A DNA stretch of 55,761 nt from an uncultured Lachnospiraceae bacterium (GTDB taxonomy: Bacteria > Bacillota > Clostridia > Lachnospirales > Lachnospiraceae). Below the pieces are notes generated by a model that saw only the letters and a list, made by a program, of their open reading frames with translations, searched no databases and was not told the DNA's origin. Position 1 is the first letter of the stretch; the number at the start of each line of letters is the position of its first letter. Made by a program: the position numbers and the translations under genes. The stretch is from NCBI GenBank assembly GCA_910588295.1, contig CAJUQO010000015.1:1-55761 (forward strand), written 5' to 3'. Below, in pieces: positions 16,734 through 26,089 of this stretch.

Positions 16734-17879
16734 CTATTGAAGGCGATTTAAATAATAGGTCAGATAATATAACAGTTTTCTGTCCTGGGCGTTTTGGACA
16801 GGATCCATAGAAAGGTATTCACGCAGCTTGTTAAGCTGAAACACAACGGTATTTTTATGGATATATAATTCTTTGGCAGCTTTATTCAGGTTATAACCAT
16901 GGGAGTCCAGTGCGGGAATCAGAAATGTCAGGTGCTCTTTCTGTTCATCAGGCAGTTTTTCAAGAAACATGGAAAAGATATTTTCCAGCTCTGTCAGTGG
17001 GATCTGGTATGTCAGGTAGTCCTCAATACAGTTATAAAAATAGAAGGAGTTCTTTTGGCTGTTTCGGTAAAAGAAACGCATCCAGCAGCAATGACGGTAG
17101 CCGTGGCGATAGTCATGAAAATTTTTATGGATACTGCCGATGTAGCATTTGCACTGAATATCGTGTTCACGTACATATTTGAGGAGCGGATTCAGAAGAT
17201 CCCCAATAATATACTGATAGTTTTCTAACATCCGATCCAGTTCCTGGGGCAGGCTTTTATACACTAATATTTCATTTTCCGCAGGTGTAAGGATGATATC
17301 CTGTTTGGATGCGCTTTGAGAAGAATGAAGAAAATCAGTGAATAAAGCGGAATTTTCTCCTGGTTGAAAAGAAATCAGTATGGGTATTCTGTACAGCCGT
17401 TCAGAATACCCAAGACTGTCGGCCTGTGTCGGGAGCGAAGAGAGATCTTCTTCGTTTTCTGAAAAAAGGAGATTGTTCATAAAGCGCAGCTGCTGATCTT
17501 TGCGCTGCTGCATAAAATCGTGCTGTGATTCATATTCTACCATAGTTTCCAGAGCCAGTTTGACCATGGAAATTAAAGACTCGACCTCTGAAGGAAGTCC
17601 CGTCATGCCCACGACGCCAATCACTTCGTGACCATATTGAAGAAGGACGTTTACTCCATATTTTGTTCCAAGATAATGATGGTTTCCCGGTTCTGTACGC
17701 ACTATGGGGGTGTGCTCCTGAATCATATGGTAGGCAATCTCATGAAAAGAACCAATGCGTTTTTTTTCTATGCTTGCTGCTATGATAATTCCCTGTTCAT
17801 TCATAATGTTTATATTGAACTTTGAGTAGGAAGTGATCTTATCAATAAAATGATTTGCCAGATCGCCGCTTAAAATCAT
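16734..17879 (-). CDS. CdaR-type sugar-diacid regulator
   Basis: A 381-residue transcription activator. The N-terminal sugar-diacid recognition domain (FNINIMNEQGIIIAAS, RIGSFHEIAYHM, about residues 20-135) is followed by a middle region and the C-terminal PucR-type HTH (NLNKAAKELYIHKNTVVFQL, near 340). The ATG at 17879 follows AAAGGAGGCAATTTT; a longer frame lacks such a site. It is divergent from glycerate kinase, which CdaR proteins commonly control, and convergent with the TRAP operon. A perfect TATAAT for this gene lies near 17932-17941 on the minus strand with a poor -35. Confidence 0.9.
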   Translation of the reverse strand: MILSGDLANHFIDKITSYSKFNINIMNEQGIIIAASIEKKRIGSFHEIAYHMIQEHTPIVRTEPGNHHYLGTKYGVNVLLQYGHEVIGVVGMTGLPSEVESLISMVKLALETMVEYESQHDFMQQRKDQQLRFMNNLLFSENEEDLSSLPTQADSLGYSERLYRIPILISFQPGENSALFTDFLHSSQSASKQDIILTPAENEILVYKSLPQELDRMLENYQYIIGDLLNPLLKYVREHDIQCKCYIGSIHKNFHDYRHGYRHCCWMRFFYRNSQKNSFYFYNCIEDYLTYQIPLTELENIFSMFLEKLPDEQKEHLTFLIPALDSHGYNLNKAAKELYIHKNTVVFQLNKLREYLSMDPVQNAQDRKLLYYLTYYLNRLQ

Positions 17880-17962
17880 AAAATTGCCTCCTTTGTTAAA
17901 TGGATCTGTAAAATTTTTTAGAAAATAGTATGCCAATTATAGCATAAAAATTAAGAAGAAAA

Positions 17963-19102
17963 ATGAAAAATCATATAAAAAAAATTGTTGTCATACCGGA
18001 CTCTTTCAAAGGATCTTTGACGTCCGCGGAAATTTGTACGATTTGTGAGAAAAAGATCAATGATATTATACCGGGATGCGAAGTAATCAAGATTCCTGTG
18101 GCTGACGGTGGAGAGGGAACCACGGACTGCTTTTTACAATGTCTGCCCTGTGAAAAAATATATTGTGAGGCTCATGATCCCTATGGTGAGCCTATGGACG
18201 TTTACTATGCACGGTCAGGCAGCATGGCATTTATAGAGTTGGCCATGGTCGCCGGACTTCCGTTGGTTGAAGGAAGAATGAATCCCTGTGATACTTCTAC
18301 ATATGGTGTGGGGGAAATGATTGCGCATGCCGTCCGCTATGGATGTAAAAAAATAGTCCTGGGCATCGGCGGCAGCTGTACCAATGATGGTGGCTGCGGA
18401 CTGGCAGCCGCCCTGGGGGTTCGGTTTTTAAAAAAAGATGGAAAAGGATTTGTGCCGACCGGAGGAACTCTTTCAGAGATTGCGCATATTCAACGGGAAG
18501 AGGCCCTTATCCGGATGAATGATGTACAGATTGTCACTATATGCGATATTGACAATCCCATGTTTGGTTCCGAAGGCGCTGCCTGTATATTTGGTCCTCA
18601 AAAGGGCGCCGACCCGGAAATGGTAGAAGTATTGGATGCCAATTTGCGGTATCTATCGGAAAAGATCAGCAATGATTTGGGGATAAATGTTTCCGGATTG
18701 CCGGGAGCGGGCGCCGCGGGAGCAGTTGGCGCCGGTATGGCGGCTTTCTTTGGCAGTAAACTGCAATCCGGTATCCAGACGGTTCTTGATCTGGTTCGCT
18801 TCGATGAAATAATTAAGGATACAGATTTAATTATCACAGGAGAAGGCCAGATCGATTCCCAGAGTCTGAGAGGCAAGGTGGTCATCGGTATTGCGGAGAA
18901 AGCTAAAAAACAGCAAGTGCCGGTGCTGGCTCTGGTAGGGTCTGTTGGTGATGGGGCCGAGGCAGCATACTCTATGGGAGTGACATCGATTATTTCCATC
19001 AATAGAAAGGCGGAGGATTTTTCCCTGTCCCGCTATAAAAGCAAAGAGAATCTGGCGGCGACGGTCGAAGCAATTCTTCGGCTCGTTTTGCGTATGTTTT
19101 GA
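17963..19102 (+). CDS. Glycerate 2-kinase (GlxK/GarK family)
   Basis: 379 residues of the type-1 glycerate kinase family, which phosphorylates D-glycerate with ATP and feeds lower glycolysis. Signatures are IPDSFKGSLTSAE, PVADGGEGTTD, GIGGSCTNDGGCGLAAALG and ITGEGQIDSQS. The ribosome site is weak (AAGAAGAAA). Divergence from cdaR and proximity to the TRAP operon suggest that the imported compound is broken down to glycerate, by inference. The 3' end is followed by a hairpin at 19159-19183 without a T-run. Confidence 0.95.
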   Translation: MKNHIKKIVVIPDSFKGSLTSAEICTICEKKINDIIPGCEVIKIPVADGGEGTTDCFLQCLPCEKIYCEAHDPYGEPMDVYYARSGSMAFIELAMVAGLPLVEGRMNPCDTSTYGVGEMIAHAVRYGCKKIVLGIGGSCTNDGGCGLAAALGVRFLKKDGKGFVPTGGTLSEIAHIQREEALIRMNDVQIVTICDIDNPMFGSEGAACIFGPQKGADPEMVEVLDANLRYLSEKISNDLGINVSGLPGAGAAGAVGAGMAAFFGSKLQSGIQTVLDLVRFDEIIKDTDLIITGEGQIDSQSLRGKVVIGIAEKAKKQQVPVLALVGSVGDGAEAAYSMGVTSIISINRKAEDFSLSRYKSKENLAATVEAILRLVLRMF

Positions 19103-19227
19103 CAGTCTGGCAGGAATCGATGGGGTGAGCAAAGAGGAATACGGCCGGGATCTGAGAGGGGCATATCCCGTAAGGGGTATGCCTGCCCGATCATCATATC
19201 AGTTCGATATAAAAAGTAAATTAGTTC

Positions 19228-19257
19228 TTGACATGCAGTCTACAAATGTGATATTCT
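19228..19257 (+). promoter_or_regulatory. Upstream promoter candidate before recA
   Basis: TTGACA (19228-19233) with TATTCT at 19252-19257 (18-base spacer). A second, better placed promoter follows. Confidence 0.35.
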
Positions 19258-19314
19258 TATCACTGTATAATTCTTAGGCAGTTCGCCGATATTTTCCCGA
19301 TTGAGAAAAACTGG

Positions 19315-19343
19315 TTGACAGAAACAGGATTTTATATTACTAT
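19315..19343 (+). promoter_or_regulatory. recA promoter
   Basis: TTGACA (19315-19320), 17 bases, TACTAT (19338-19343). The SOS box at 19361 covers the expected first transcribed bases. Confidence 0.7.
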
Positions 19344-19360
19344 AACTGTAGTTTGATACA

Positions 19361-19372
19361 GAACAAATGTTC
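19361..19372. promoter_or_regulatory. LexA/SOS box of recA
   Basis: GAACAAATGTTC carries the GAAC-N4-GTTC core of the Gram-positive LexA site, flanked by a following G. It sits just after the recA promoter, where LexA would block transcription until DNA damage. Confidence 0.75.
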
Positions 19373-19396
19373 GCATTCTATAAAAGGGAGGCTTAT

Positions 19397-20482
19397 ATGA
19401 AAGATAATAAGGACACAAAGATAGAAGATAAGGGGAAAGCCCTGGAGGCGGCGATCGGGCATATAGAAAAGCAGTTTGGAAAAGGCTCAATCATGAAGCT
19501 GGGCGATTCGATGGCGAATATGAATGTGGAGACTGTGCCCACCGGCTCCCTGAGCCTGGATATCGCCCTGGGCCTGGGAGGGATTCCCCGGGGACGTATC
19601 GTGGAAATCTACGGGCCGGAGTCCAGCGGTAAGACAACGGTAGCCCTGCATATGGTAGCGGAGGTACAGAAGGGGGGAGGAATCGCCGGCTTTATCGACG
19701 CCGAGCACGCCCTCGACCCGGCTTACGCGAAAAATATTGGCGTAGATATCGATAATCTGTACATATCCCAGCCGGACAACGGCGAGCAGGCTCTGGAGAT
19801 CACGGAGACGATGGTGCGCTCCGGAGCGGTGGATATCGTTATTGTGGACTCGGTGGCGGCGCTGGTGCCGAAGGCGGAGATTGACGGAGAGATGGGAGAA
19901 TCCCATATGGGCCTCCACGCCCGCCTGATGTCTCAGGCGCTGCGCAAGCTTACGGCCATAGTCAGTAAATCCAATTGTATTGTGATTTTTATTAATCAGC
20001 TCAGGGAGAAACTGGGCGTTATGTTCGGCAACCCTGAGACGACTACGGGCGGCCGTGCTCTGAAATTCTATTCTTCTATCCGAATGGATGTACGCCGCAC
20101 GGAATCTCTCAAGACGGCAGGAGAGGTGGTCGGCAATCATGTCCGGGTTAAGGTTGTGAAGAACAAAGTGGCGCCGCCCTTCAAAGAGGCGGAGTTTGAT
20201 ATTATGTTCGGCCAGGGGATCTCTAAATATGGCGATATTCTGGATCTGGCTGTCAAACAGGATATTGTGCAGAAAAGCGGAGCCTGGTTTTCCTATGACG
20301 GTGCGAAGATCGGGCAGGGCCGGGAAAATGCCAAACAGTATTTGGCAGAACATCCGGATATTGCCGCAATTGTGGAAAATATGGTGCGTGAGAGCTATGG
20401 GTTGCCCGGATCGGCTGTCCAGCCCCCCGCCACAGGAGATTCCGTTTCGGCAGAGACGGACGCTATGAAGGAAAAACCATGA
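19397..20482 (+). CDS. recA: Recombinase RecA
   Basis: 361 residues. RecA forms ATP-dependent filaments on single-stranded DNA for recombinational repair and triggers LexA self-cleavage. Walker A GPESSGKTT, the VDSVAALVPKAEI segment, loop L2 FGNPETTTGGRALKFY and the C-terminal acidic tail are all present. The ATG at 19397 follows AAAGGGAGGCTTAT; an upstream in-frame start would remove the ribosome site. Controlled by the SOS box 25 bases upstream. Its TGA overlaps the recX ATG (ATGA). Confidence 0.98.
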   Translation: MKDNKDTKIEDKGKALEAAIGHIEKQFGKGSIMKLGDSMANMNVETVPTGSLSLDIALGLGGIPRGRIVEIYGPESSGKTTVALHMVAEVQKGGGIAGFIDAEHALDPAYAKNIGVDIDNLYISQPDNGEQALEITETMVRSGAVDIVIVDSVAALVPKAEIDGEMGESHMGLHARLMSQALRKLTAIVSKSNCIVIFINQLREKLGVMFGNPETTTGGRALKFYSSIRMDVRRTESLKTAGEVVGNHVRVKVVKNKVAPPFKEAEFDIMFGQGISKYGDILDLAVKQDIVQKSGAWFSYDGAKIGQGRENAKQYLAEHPDIAAIVENMVRESYGLPGSAVQPPATGDSVSAETDAMKEKP

Positions 20483-21090
20483 CAGTTACGGCTATTCGAG
20501 AAATAAACCGAAAGAAAGTCAGCGTGGAATTCGATCATCAGCTCACCCTTGTCCTGTACAGGGGTGAGCTGAAACGTTATGATCTGCGGGAGGGGAGCCA
20601 GGTGCCGGATGAGCTTCCCGCCGAGATTGAGGAGCAGATACTGCGAAAACGGGCAGCCAAATATGCCATGAATTTGTTGATTAAGAGGGATTATACAGCA
20701 AAAGAGCTGGGGGACAAGCTCTGCCGGGCAGGTTACACGGATGATACCGCCGGGTATGCGCTGGAATATGTTACTTCTTTTGGCTATATTAATGACGCCG
20801 GTTATGCCCGGCGTTATCTGGAGACGTACAGCGACCGGAAAAGCCTGCGCCGCATGCAGGCGGATTTACGGCAGAAGGGGATTTCCGAAGAGACCCTGAG
20901 CCTGGCCCTGGAGGAGGCAGATTGCGTCGAGGAGAAGTCTGTGCTCCACCGCTATGCCGAAAAGAAGGCGGCCTCTCTGGATCTGGCCCAGGACAGAGAC
21001 CGGCAGAAGTTTTTCCGCTACTTAATAGGTAAGGGCTTTTCCTACGGGGACGCCAGGGAGGCCCTGGAGGAGCTGCAGACTGAACAGTAA
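20479..21090 (+). CDS. recX: Regulatory protein RecX
   Basis: 203 residues of tandem three-helix RecX repeats (AMNLLIKRDYTAKELGDKL, FGYINDAGYARRYLE, KFFRYLIGKGFSYGDAREAL). RecX caps and limits RecA filaments. The start overlaps the recA stop by four bases, so translation is coupled and both genes respond to SOS control. Confidence 0.93.
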   Translation: MTVTAIREINRKKVSVEFDHQLTLVLYRGELKRYDLREGSQVPDELPAEIEEQILRKRAAKYAMNLLIKRDYTAKELGDKLCRAGYTDDTAGYALEYVTSFGYINDAGYARRYLETYSDRKSLRRMQADLRQKGISEETLSLALEEADCVEEKSVLHRYAEKKAASLDLAQDRDRQKFFRYLIGKGFSYGDAREALEELQTEQ

Positions 21091-21121
21091 TACAAATCTT
21101 TATAGAATATGATTCCCGAGC

Positions 21122-21150
21122 TTGACATAAATTACAAATCAGTATAGAAT
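21122..21150 (+). promoter_or_regulatory. Promoter of rny
   Basis: TTGACA (21122-21127), 17 bases, TAGAAT (21145-21150), about 45 bases before the GTG. Confidence 0.6.
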
Positions 21151-21197
21151 TGTAGTGTTGTATTTGTACAATGAAAACTAAATAAGGAGGTGCTCCT

Positions 21198-22766
21198 GTG
21201 ACAACTGGTATGATCATTGCCATTAGCATAGTTGTTACTGCGGTAATCACGCTGCTTATTGCCATCCCTATTACTTGCAGAGTTGCTGTGGCCAACAAAG
21301 TCAAAAAAGACGCGGAGATTGTTGGGACAGCGGAAGTGAAAGCAAGAAACATAATAGATGAAGCATGTAAAACGGCTGAAACAAAAAAACGTGAAGCCCT
21401 TTTGGAAGCAAAAGAGGAATCTCTGAAGACTAAGAACGAGTTGGAAAGAGAGACGAAAGAACGCAGAGCAGAGCTACAAAAATATGAAAAACGTGTGCTG
21501 TCAAAGGAAGAAACCGTTGACAGAAAGGCAGATGCAATTGAACGACGCGAAACAGAGTATGCAGCAAAAGAGAGCGAATTGAGAAAGAAAGAAAAGCGGA
21601 TCGATGAGCTGCACGATCAGGGAGTACGGGAACTGGAAAGAATTTCCGGTCTCACCTCCGAACAGGCAAAGGATTATCTGTTAAAAACTGTTGAGGACGA
21701 AGTAAAGATTGATACTGCCAAACTCTACAAGGAGCTGGAGAGTAAGGCAAAGGAGGAGGCAGGCAGAAAGGCCAAAGAGTATGTGGTGACAGCTATCCAG
21801 AAATGTGCGGTAGACCATGTGTCCGAGGCTACGATCTCTGTGGTGCAGCTTCCCAGTGATGAAATGAAAGGACGGATCATCGGCCGTGAGGGCCGCAATA
21901 TCCGGACTTTGGAGACGCTGACCGGTGTGGATCTGATCATTGATGATACACCGGAAGCGGTGGTTCTATCCGGATTTGATCCGATTCGAAGAGAAGTGGC
22001 GCGCATTGCGCTGGAGAAACTGATCGTGGATGGCCGTATTCATCCGGCACGTATTGAGGAAATGGTGGAGAAAGCCCAGAAAGAAGTGGAGTTTTTGATC
22101 CGCGAGGAGGGCGAATCAGCTACGCTGGAGGTGGGTGTGCATGGGATCCATCCTGAGCTGGTTCGGTTGTTAGGGCGTATGAAGTTCCGCTCCAGCTATG
22201 GCCAGAACGCACTCAAGCATTCCATTGAGGTGGCTCAGCTGTCAGGGCTTCTGGCAGCCGAAGTAGGGACTGATGTGCGGTTGGCCAAGCGTGCAGGGCT
22301 TTTGCATGATATCGGAAAGTCCATTGATCATGAGGTGGAGGGATCACATATTCAGATCGGTGCGGATCTATGCAGGAAATACAAGGAATCTGCCATGGTC
22401 ATCAATGCCGTGGAGGCTCATCACGGCGACGTGGAGCCAGAGTCTCTGATCGCCTGTATTGTACAGGCTGCGGACGCTATCTCTGCCGCCAGGCCGGGGG
22501 CGAGGAGAGAAACCCTCGAAACATATACCAACAGGTTATCACAATTGGAGGACATTACCAATTCCTTCAAGGGTGTGGAAAAATCTTTTGCAGTTCAGGC
22601 CGGACGGGAAGTCCGCGTCATGGTAGTGCCTGACCAGGTGAATGATTCCGATATGGTTCTGCTGGCCCGAAATATTGCCAAGCAGATTGAGGCGGAACTT
22701 GAATATCCGGGTCAGATCAAGGTGAGTATTATTCGTGAAAGTCGTGCGATTGATTATGCAAAATAA
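21198..22766 (+). CDS. rny: Ribonuclease Y
   Basis: A 522-residue membrane-anchored endoribonuclease that starts mRNA decay in Firmicutes. One N-terminal membrane helix (residues 4-28) is followed by a long coiled coil (about 35-180). A KH domain follows (PSDEMKGRIIGREGRNIR, about 220-240), then the HD catalytic domain with LLHDIGKSIDHE. The GTG at 21198 follows AAGGAGGTGCTCCT. The rny-after-recA-recX order matches many Clostridia. The gene is monocistronic with its own terminator. Confidence 0.97.
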   Translation: MTTGMIIAISIVVTAVITLLIAIPITCRVAVANKVKKDAEIVGTAEVKARNIIDEACKTAETKKREALLEAKEESLKTKNELERETKERRAELQKYEKRVLSKEETVDRKADAIERRETEYAAKESELRKKEKRIDELHDQGVRELERISGLTSEQAKDYLLKTVEDEVKIDTAKLYKELESKAKEEAGRKAKEYVVTAIQKCAVDHVSEATISVVQLPSDEMKGRIIGREGRNIRTLETLTGVDLIIDDTPEAVVLSGFDPIRREVARIALEKLIVDGRIHPARIEEMVEKAQKEVEFLIREEGESATLEVGVHGIHPELVRLLGRMKFRSSYGQNALKHSIEVAQLSGLLAAEVGTDVRLAKRAGLLHDIGKSIDHEVEGSHIQIGADLCRKYKESAMVINAVEAHHGDVEPESLIACIVQAADAISAARPGARRETLETYTNRLSQLEDITNSFKGVEKSFAVQAGREVRVMVVPDQVNDSDMVLLARNIAKQIEAELEYPGQIKVSIIRESRAIDYAK

Positions 22767-22797
22767 AAAAAGATGCTGGGAACAGCATCTTTTTTTA
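22764..22797 (+). terminator. Intrinsic terminator of rny
   Basis: AAAGATGCTG, loop GGAA, CAGCATCTTTTTTT. The A-tract on the left makes it bidirectional in principle. Confidence 0.9.
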
Positions 22798-22929
22798 TGC
22801 CCGGGAAGGAAAAATGCCGTACCGGTGGCGGATAATGTGCAGTACGACGCTTTTTGTACATCACAGATACAGAGGTCTATTCATAAATCCGCACTATGGG
22901 GCGTAAGTCTTTTATAGGAGGGATTGCAT

Positions 22930-23517
22930 ATGAAACGTACGGAATGGGAAGAGAGGACGGCGTCTTGGCTATTTTTGGGAGTCTGGTTTCTGGCAGGATT
23001 TCTGCTGGGCTGTTTGACGGTGAACCTGTATTGGCGTTACAGCCCCGACCACCTGGCTCTGGCCTCCTTGCAGATGTCGCTGTATCTGGGACAGGGGATG
23101 AATATAGATAAGAAGCAGCTCTACCTGTATCTTTTACTCCGCTACGGGCGTCTGGAAGGGCTTCTTTTTTTTACGGGCCTGTTTGCCTGGGGCTATCTGC
23201 TGGTGACAGCGATCCTGCTGGTATCCGGTTTTCTGTTTGGCTATCTTCTGACCGGCATACTTTTGCAGGAGGGCTGGGGGATGTGTGTTAAAAGTTTGCT
23301 GATCCTGGCGCCGCAGTTTCTGGCTGTGGGGCCGGTGTTCTTGCTCTGTATGGAGAGGATCTGGAGACGGGAGGATATCCTGTTGTTCCATTCGGGGAAG
23401 AACCTGCAGCGTCTGGTCGGCCATGTGGGGCGGTATTTCCTGTATTTTGGGGCGACAGTGATCCTCACCGGGTTCGAGGTCTGGATGATTTGTGCAATTC
23501 TCACAAAAATCGTGTGA
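22930..23517 (+). CDS. Probable stage II sporulation protein M-like membrane protein
   Basis: 195 residues with about five hydrophobic segments and charged ends, close to SpoIIM in length and topology. SpoIIM works with SpoIID and SpoIIP in the peptidoglycan hydrolysis that drives engulfment. The identity rests on topology and on the position just before xerD, which is near spoIIM in Bacillus and Clostridia; sequence identity alone is not decisive. AGGAGGG stands 7 bases before the ATG at 22930, which is better than the TTG two codons upstream. It could be another polytopic protein of unknown role. Confidence 0.6.
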   Translation: MKRTEWEERTASWLFLGVWFLAGFLLGCLTVNLYWRYSPDHLALASLQMSLYLGQGMNIDKKQLYLYLLLRYGRLEGLLFFTGLFAWGYLLVTAILLVSGFLFGYLLTGILLQEGWGMCVKSLLILAPQFLAVGPVFLLCMERIWRREDILLFHSGKNLQRLVGHVGRYFLYFGATVILTGFEVWMICAILTKIV

Positions 23518-23649
23518 AAATTTTTCTGATTATCAAAATACAAGATATAGACATGGCGGGGGATGAATAAAACGATATCTTGTGGAATGGCGGCAAAAGG
23601 AAATTTTTGGTATAAAAACCGCAAAAAATGACGTTTGCTTTTCACGAAA

Positions 23650-23693
23650 ACTTATGTTTAAATAAGTTACATCAGCCGGGAGGGGAGTCCCGG
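23650..23693 (+). other. Two hairpins in the xerD leader
   Basis: ACTTAT/ATAAGT dyad at about 23650-23668, then CCGGGA (23676-23681) paired with TCCCGG (23688-23693), just before the xerD ribosome site. An extended -10-like TGGTATAAAA lies near 23608-23617. The function is unknown. Confidence 0.35.
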
Positions 23694-23718
23694 CGGGGGG
23701 ACGAATGAGGTCAGGATT

Positions 23719-24612
23719 ATGACAGAAGAAATTCAGGAGTTTATCAGCTACTTGCGCGACAATCGAAAGTCTTCCGCAAATACAGAGATATCTTACAGAA
23801 GGGATTTGCGAAAAGCGGCAGAATATTTCGAACGGCAGGATATCACCCGTGTGGAACAGATTACGCAGACAAATATACGTTCCTATCTGCTTTTTATGGA
23901 AAAACAGAAGTTTGCCACAGCCACGATCTCCAGGAGCGTGGCGTCGCTGCATGCTTTTTTTCAGTATCTGGTAAAGATGAAGAAGATTGAACAGGATCCG
24001 TCCGAAGATCTTCGGCCTCCGAAGGTGGAAAAAAAGGAGCCTGAGATCCTCAGTGTGGAAGAGATCGAGAAGCTGATGGGACAGCCGAATATGGAGACGG
24101 CCAAAGGAGTCAGGGATCGGGCGATGATGGAGCTTTTGTATGCGACGGGTATCCGGGTCAGTGAGCTGACCCATCTGCTCACGGAAGATGTTAATCTTCA
24201 GCTGGGATATATTGTCTGTCGGGATAAGGATAAGGAGAGGGCGATCCCCTTTGGCGATGCGGCCCGGGAAGTGATGCAGCGATATCTGGGAAGGGAGCGC
24301 ATGCGCCTGGTGGGCGAGAAAGACTGTCCCTATCTTTTTACAAATTGTGCAGGGAAACCAATGAGCCGTCAGGGCTTCTGGAAAGTGTTGAAAGGCTATG
24401 TACAGGAAGCCGGTATCCAGATGGATATCACGCCCCACACGCTGCGTCATTCTTTTGCGGCCCACCTGATCCAGAACGGCGCGGATGTCAGGGCGGTGCA
24501 GGAAATGATGGGGCATGCGGATATTTCCACTACGCAGATGTATGTACATATGAATATTAACCGTATCCGGAGCGCCTATGAGAATGCCCATCCCAGGGGC
24601 CGGCTCAGGTAG
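23719..24612 (+). CDS. xerD: Tyrosine recombinase XerD
   Basis: 297 residues, the usual XerC/D length. The N-terminal SAM-like core-binding domain (1-105) is followed by the catalytic domain with R146 (ATGIRVSEL), H240-x-x-R243 (HTLRHSF), H266 (GHADISTT) and nucleophile Y275. It resolves chromosome dimers at dif sites. The location after a SpoIIM-like gene matches the chromosomal xerD of other spore formers, so it is not a phage integrase. No dif site was found in the window. Confidence 0.92.
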   Translation: MTEEIQEFISYLRDNRKSSANTEISYRRDLRKAAEYFERQDITRVEQITQTNIRSYLLFMEKQKFATATISRSVASLHAFFQYLVKMKKIEQDPSEDLRPPKVEKKEPEILSVEEIEKLMGQPNMETAKGVRDRAMMELLYATGIRVSELTHLLTEDVNLQLGYIVCRDKDKERAIPFGDAAREVMQRYLGRERMRLVGEKDCPYLFTNCAGKPMSRQGFWKVLKGYVQEAGIQMDITPHTLRHSFAAHLIQNGADVRAVQEMMGHADISTTQMYVHMNINRIRSAYENAHPRGRLR

Positions 24613-24768
24613 GCAGTTTGAAAGAGTAAGGAATGTTTCGTAAGAACCCGGGGATTTTCTGTATCAGGATAGGCACCGCAGAGGGGATGGCGGCATATGC
24701 TGGTAGAGAGACTGTTTGTGACTGATGTGGCGACACATGGGAAACAGCGACAGAATACCGGAGGGATT

Positions 24769-25923
24769 ATGGAAAGACAGATATATCTGGATCACGCGGC
24801 GACGACGCAGCCCGCACCGGAGGTGGTACAGCAGATGCTGCCCTGGTTGTCGGGACGTTACGGAAACCCGTCGGCGCGTTATCAGCTGGGACAGGAGGCG
24901 GACAGGTGTATCGCCGGGGCCAGAAAGCAGGTGGCGGCTCTGATAGGAGCGGACGAGGGCGAACTGTATTTTACATCCGGCGGGACGGAGTCGGACAATT
25001 GGGTGCTGAGGGCCTGCCTGTCTGACAGACAGGACGGAAAACGGCATATCATCACAACGGGGATCGAGCACCATGCCATATTGAATACCTGCGCCCGACT
25101 TGAGAAAGAGGGAGCGAAGGTGAGTTATGTGATGCCGGACAGCGAGGGCCGTGTGGATGTGCGGGATATTGAGCGGGAGATTCAGGAAGATACCGTGTTG
25201 ATTTCCGTGATGTACGCTAACAATGAGATCGGTACCCTGCAGCCGGTCCGGGAGATCGGACTTTTGGCCGCTGAGTATGGTATTCCTTTCCATACGGATG
25301 CGGTACAGGCGGTGGGCCATATACCCATCGATGTCAAAACGCTGGGCATTACCTGGCTTTCCGCCTCTGCCCACAAATTTCACGGGCCCAAGGGTTGCGG
25401 TTTTTTGTATATGCGAAAAGGATATGAACTGCCATCCCTGCTGTGCGGCGGAGCCCAGGAGAGAGGCCTTCGGGCAGGGACGGAGAACGTGGCCGGTATT
25501 GCTGGCATGGGGGCGGCGGCCCGGGTGTGTATGGCCCATATGTCTGGGGATCAGGAAACGGTCCGCAGACAGAGGGACTATCTGATCCGCGGTGTGGAGT
25601 CGGCTATACCCGGAGCTCGCTTGAACGGCCATCGGCGGATGCGTCTGCCCAATAACGTAAATTTCAGCTTTTCGGGGCTGGAGGGGGCTGCCCTTTTGCT
25701 GCTGCTGGATCAGGACGGCATCTGCGTTTCTTCCGGGGCGGCCTGCAACGCTTCGTCGGAGAAGGGCTCCCATGTATTGACGGCCATCGGTGCGCCGGAG
25801 GAGTACCAGAGGGGAACGGTGCGGATGACTTTGGGGCCGGAGACAACCAGGGAGGAACTGGATTATGTCATTGAGCGGCTGAAAGAACATGTTTTTCAGC
25901 TCAGGGAAATGAAAAATGCCTGA
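24769..25923 (+). CDS. Cysteine desulfurase (NifS/IscS class V aminotransferase)
   Basis: A 384-residue PLP enzyme that takes sulfur from cysteine for Fe-S clusters or thio-modified tRNA. It starts with the family motif YLDHAATTQPAPEV. PLP Lys203 is in SAHKFHGPKG, and the persulfide Cys326 is in the short SSGAACNASS loop. The ATG at 24769 follows CCGGAGGGATT; a longer upstream frame lacks homology. No iscU or thiI follows (gap is next), so the acceptor protein is elsewhere. Confidence 0.93.
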   Translation: MERQIYLDHAATTQPAPEVVQQMLPWLSGRYGNPSARYQLGQEADRCIAGARKQVAALIGADEGELYFTSGGTESDNWVLRACLSDRQDGKRHIITTGIEHHAILNTCARLEKEGAKVSYVMPDSEGRVDVRDIEREIQEDTVLISVMYANNEIGTLQPVREIGLLAAEYGIPFHTDAVQAVGHIPIDVKTLGITWLSASAHKFHGPKGCGFLYMRKGYELPSLLCGGAQERGLRAGTENVAGIAGMGAAARVCMAHMSGDQETVRRQRDYLIRGVESAIPGARLNGHRRMRLPNNVNFSFSGLEGAALLLLLDQDGICVSSGAACNASSEKGSHVLTAIGAPEEYQRGTVRMTLGPETTREELDYVIERLKEHVFQLREMKNA

Positions 25924-25991
25924 AATATGGCGAAATACAGCGTTTTATGGATAATTTACTGCGGGTCTGGCAATAACTGTTAAAAATACAC

Positions 25992-26020
25992 TTGAATTTT
26001 TGAGGCATATTGGGTATTAT
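25992..26020 (+). promoter_or_regulatory. Promoter of the gap-pgk-tpiA block
   Basis: TTGAAT (25992-25997), 17 bases, TATTAT (26015-26020), 70 bases before the gap ATG. No cggR gene or obvious operator was seen. Confidence 0.6.
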
Positions 26021-26089
26021 ATTAACCAAGTGATGGCTTGTATTCTATGAGCCCTCAATTATTCATTCACTTTTAGGAGGAACAAGATC

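Noticed and set aside
19159..19183. Hairpin after glycerate kinase as an intrinsic terminator
   Set aside because: The stem (GGCATATCCC with GGGGTATGCC) has a G-U pair and no T-run follows, so it is not a typical terminator.
23719..24612. Tyrosine recombinase as a phage or element integrase
   Set aside because: Length, XerD-type motifs and conserved housekeeping context favour chromosomal XerD.
24664..25890. Long minus-strand frame opposite the cysteine desulfurase
   Set aside because: The plus strand encodes a complete PLP enzyme with all motifs; the antisense product has no recognisable domain.
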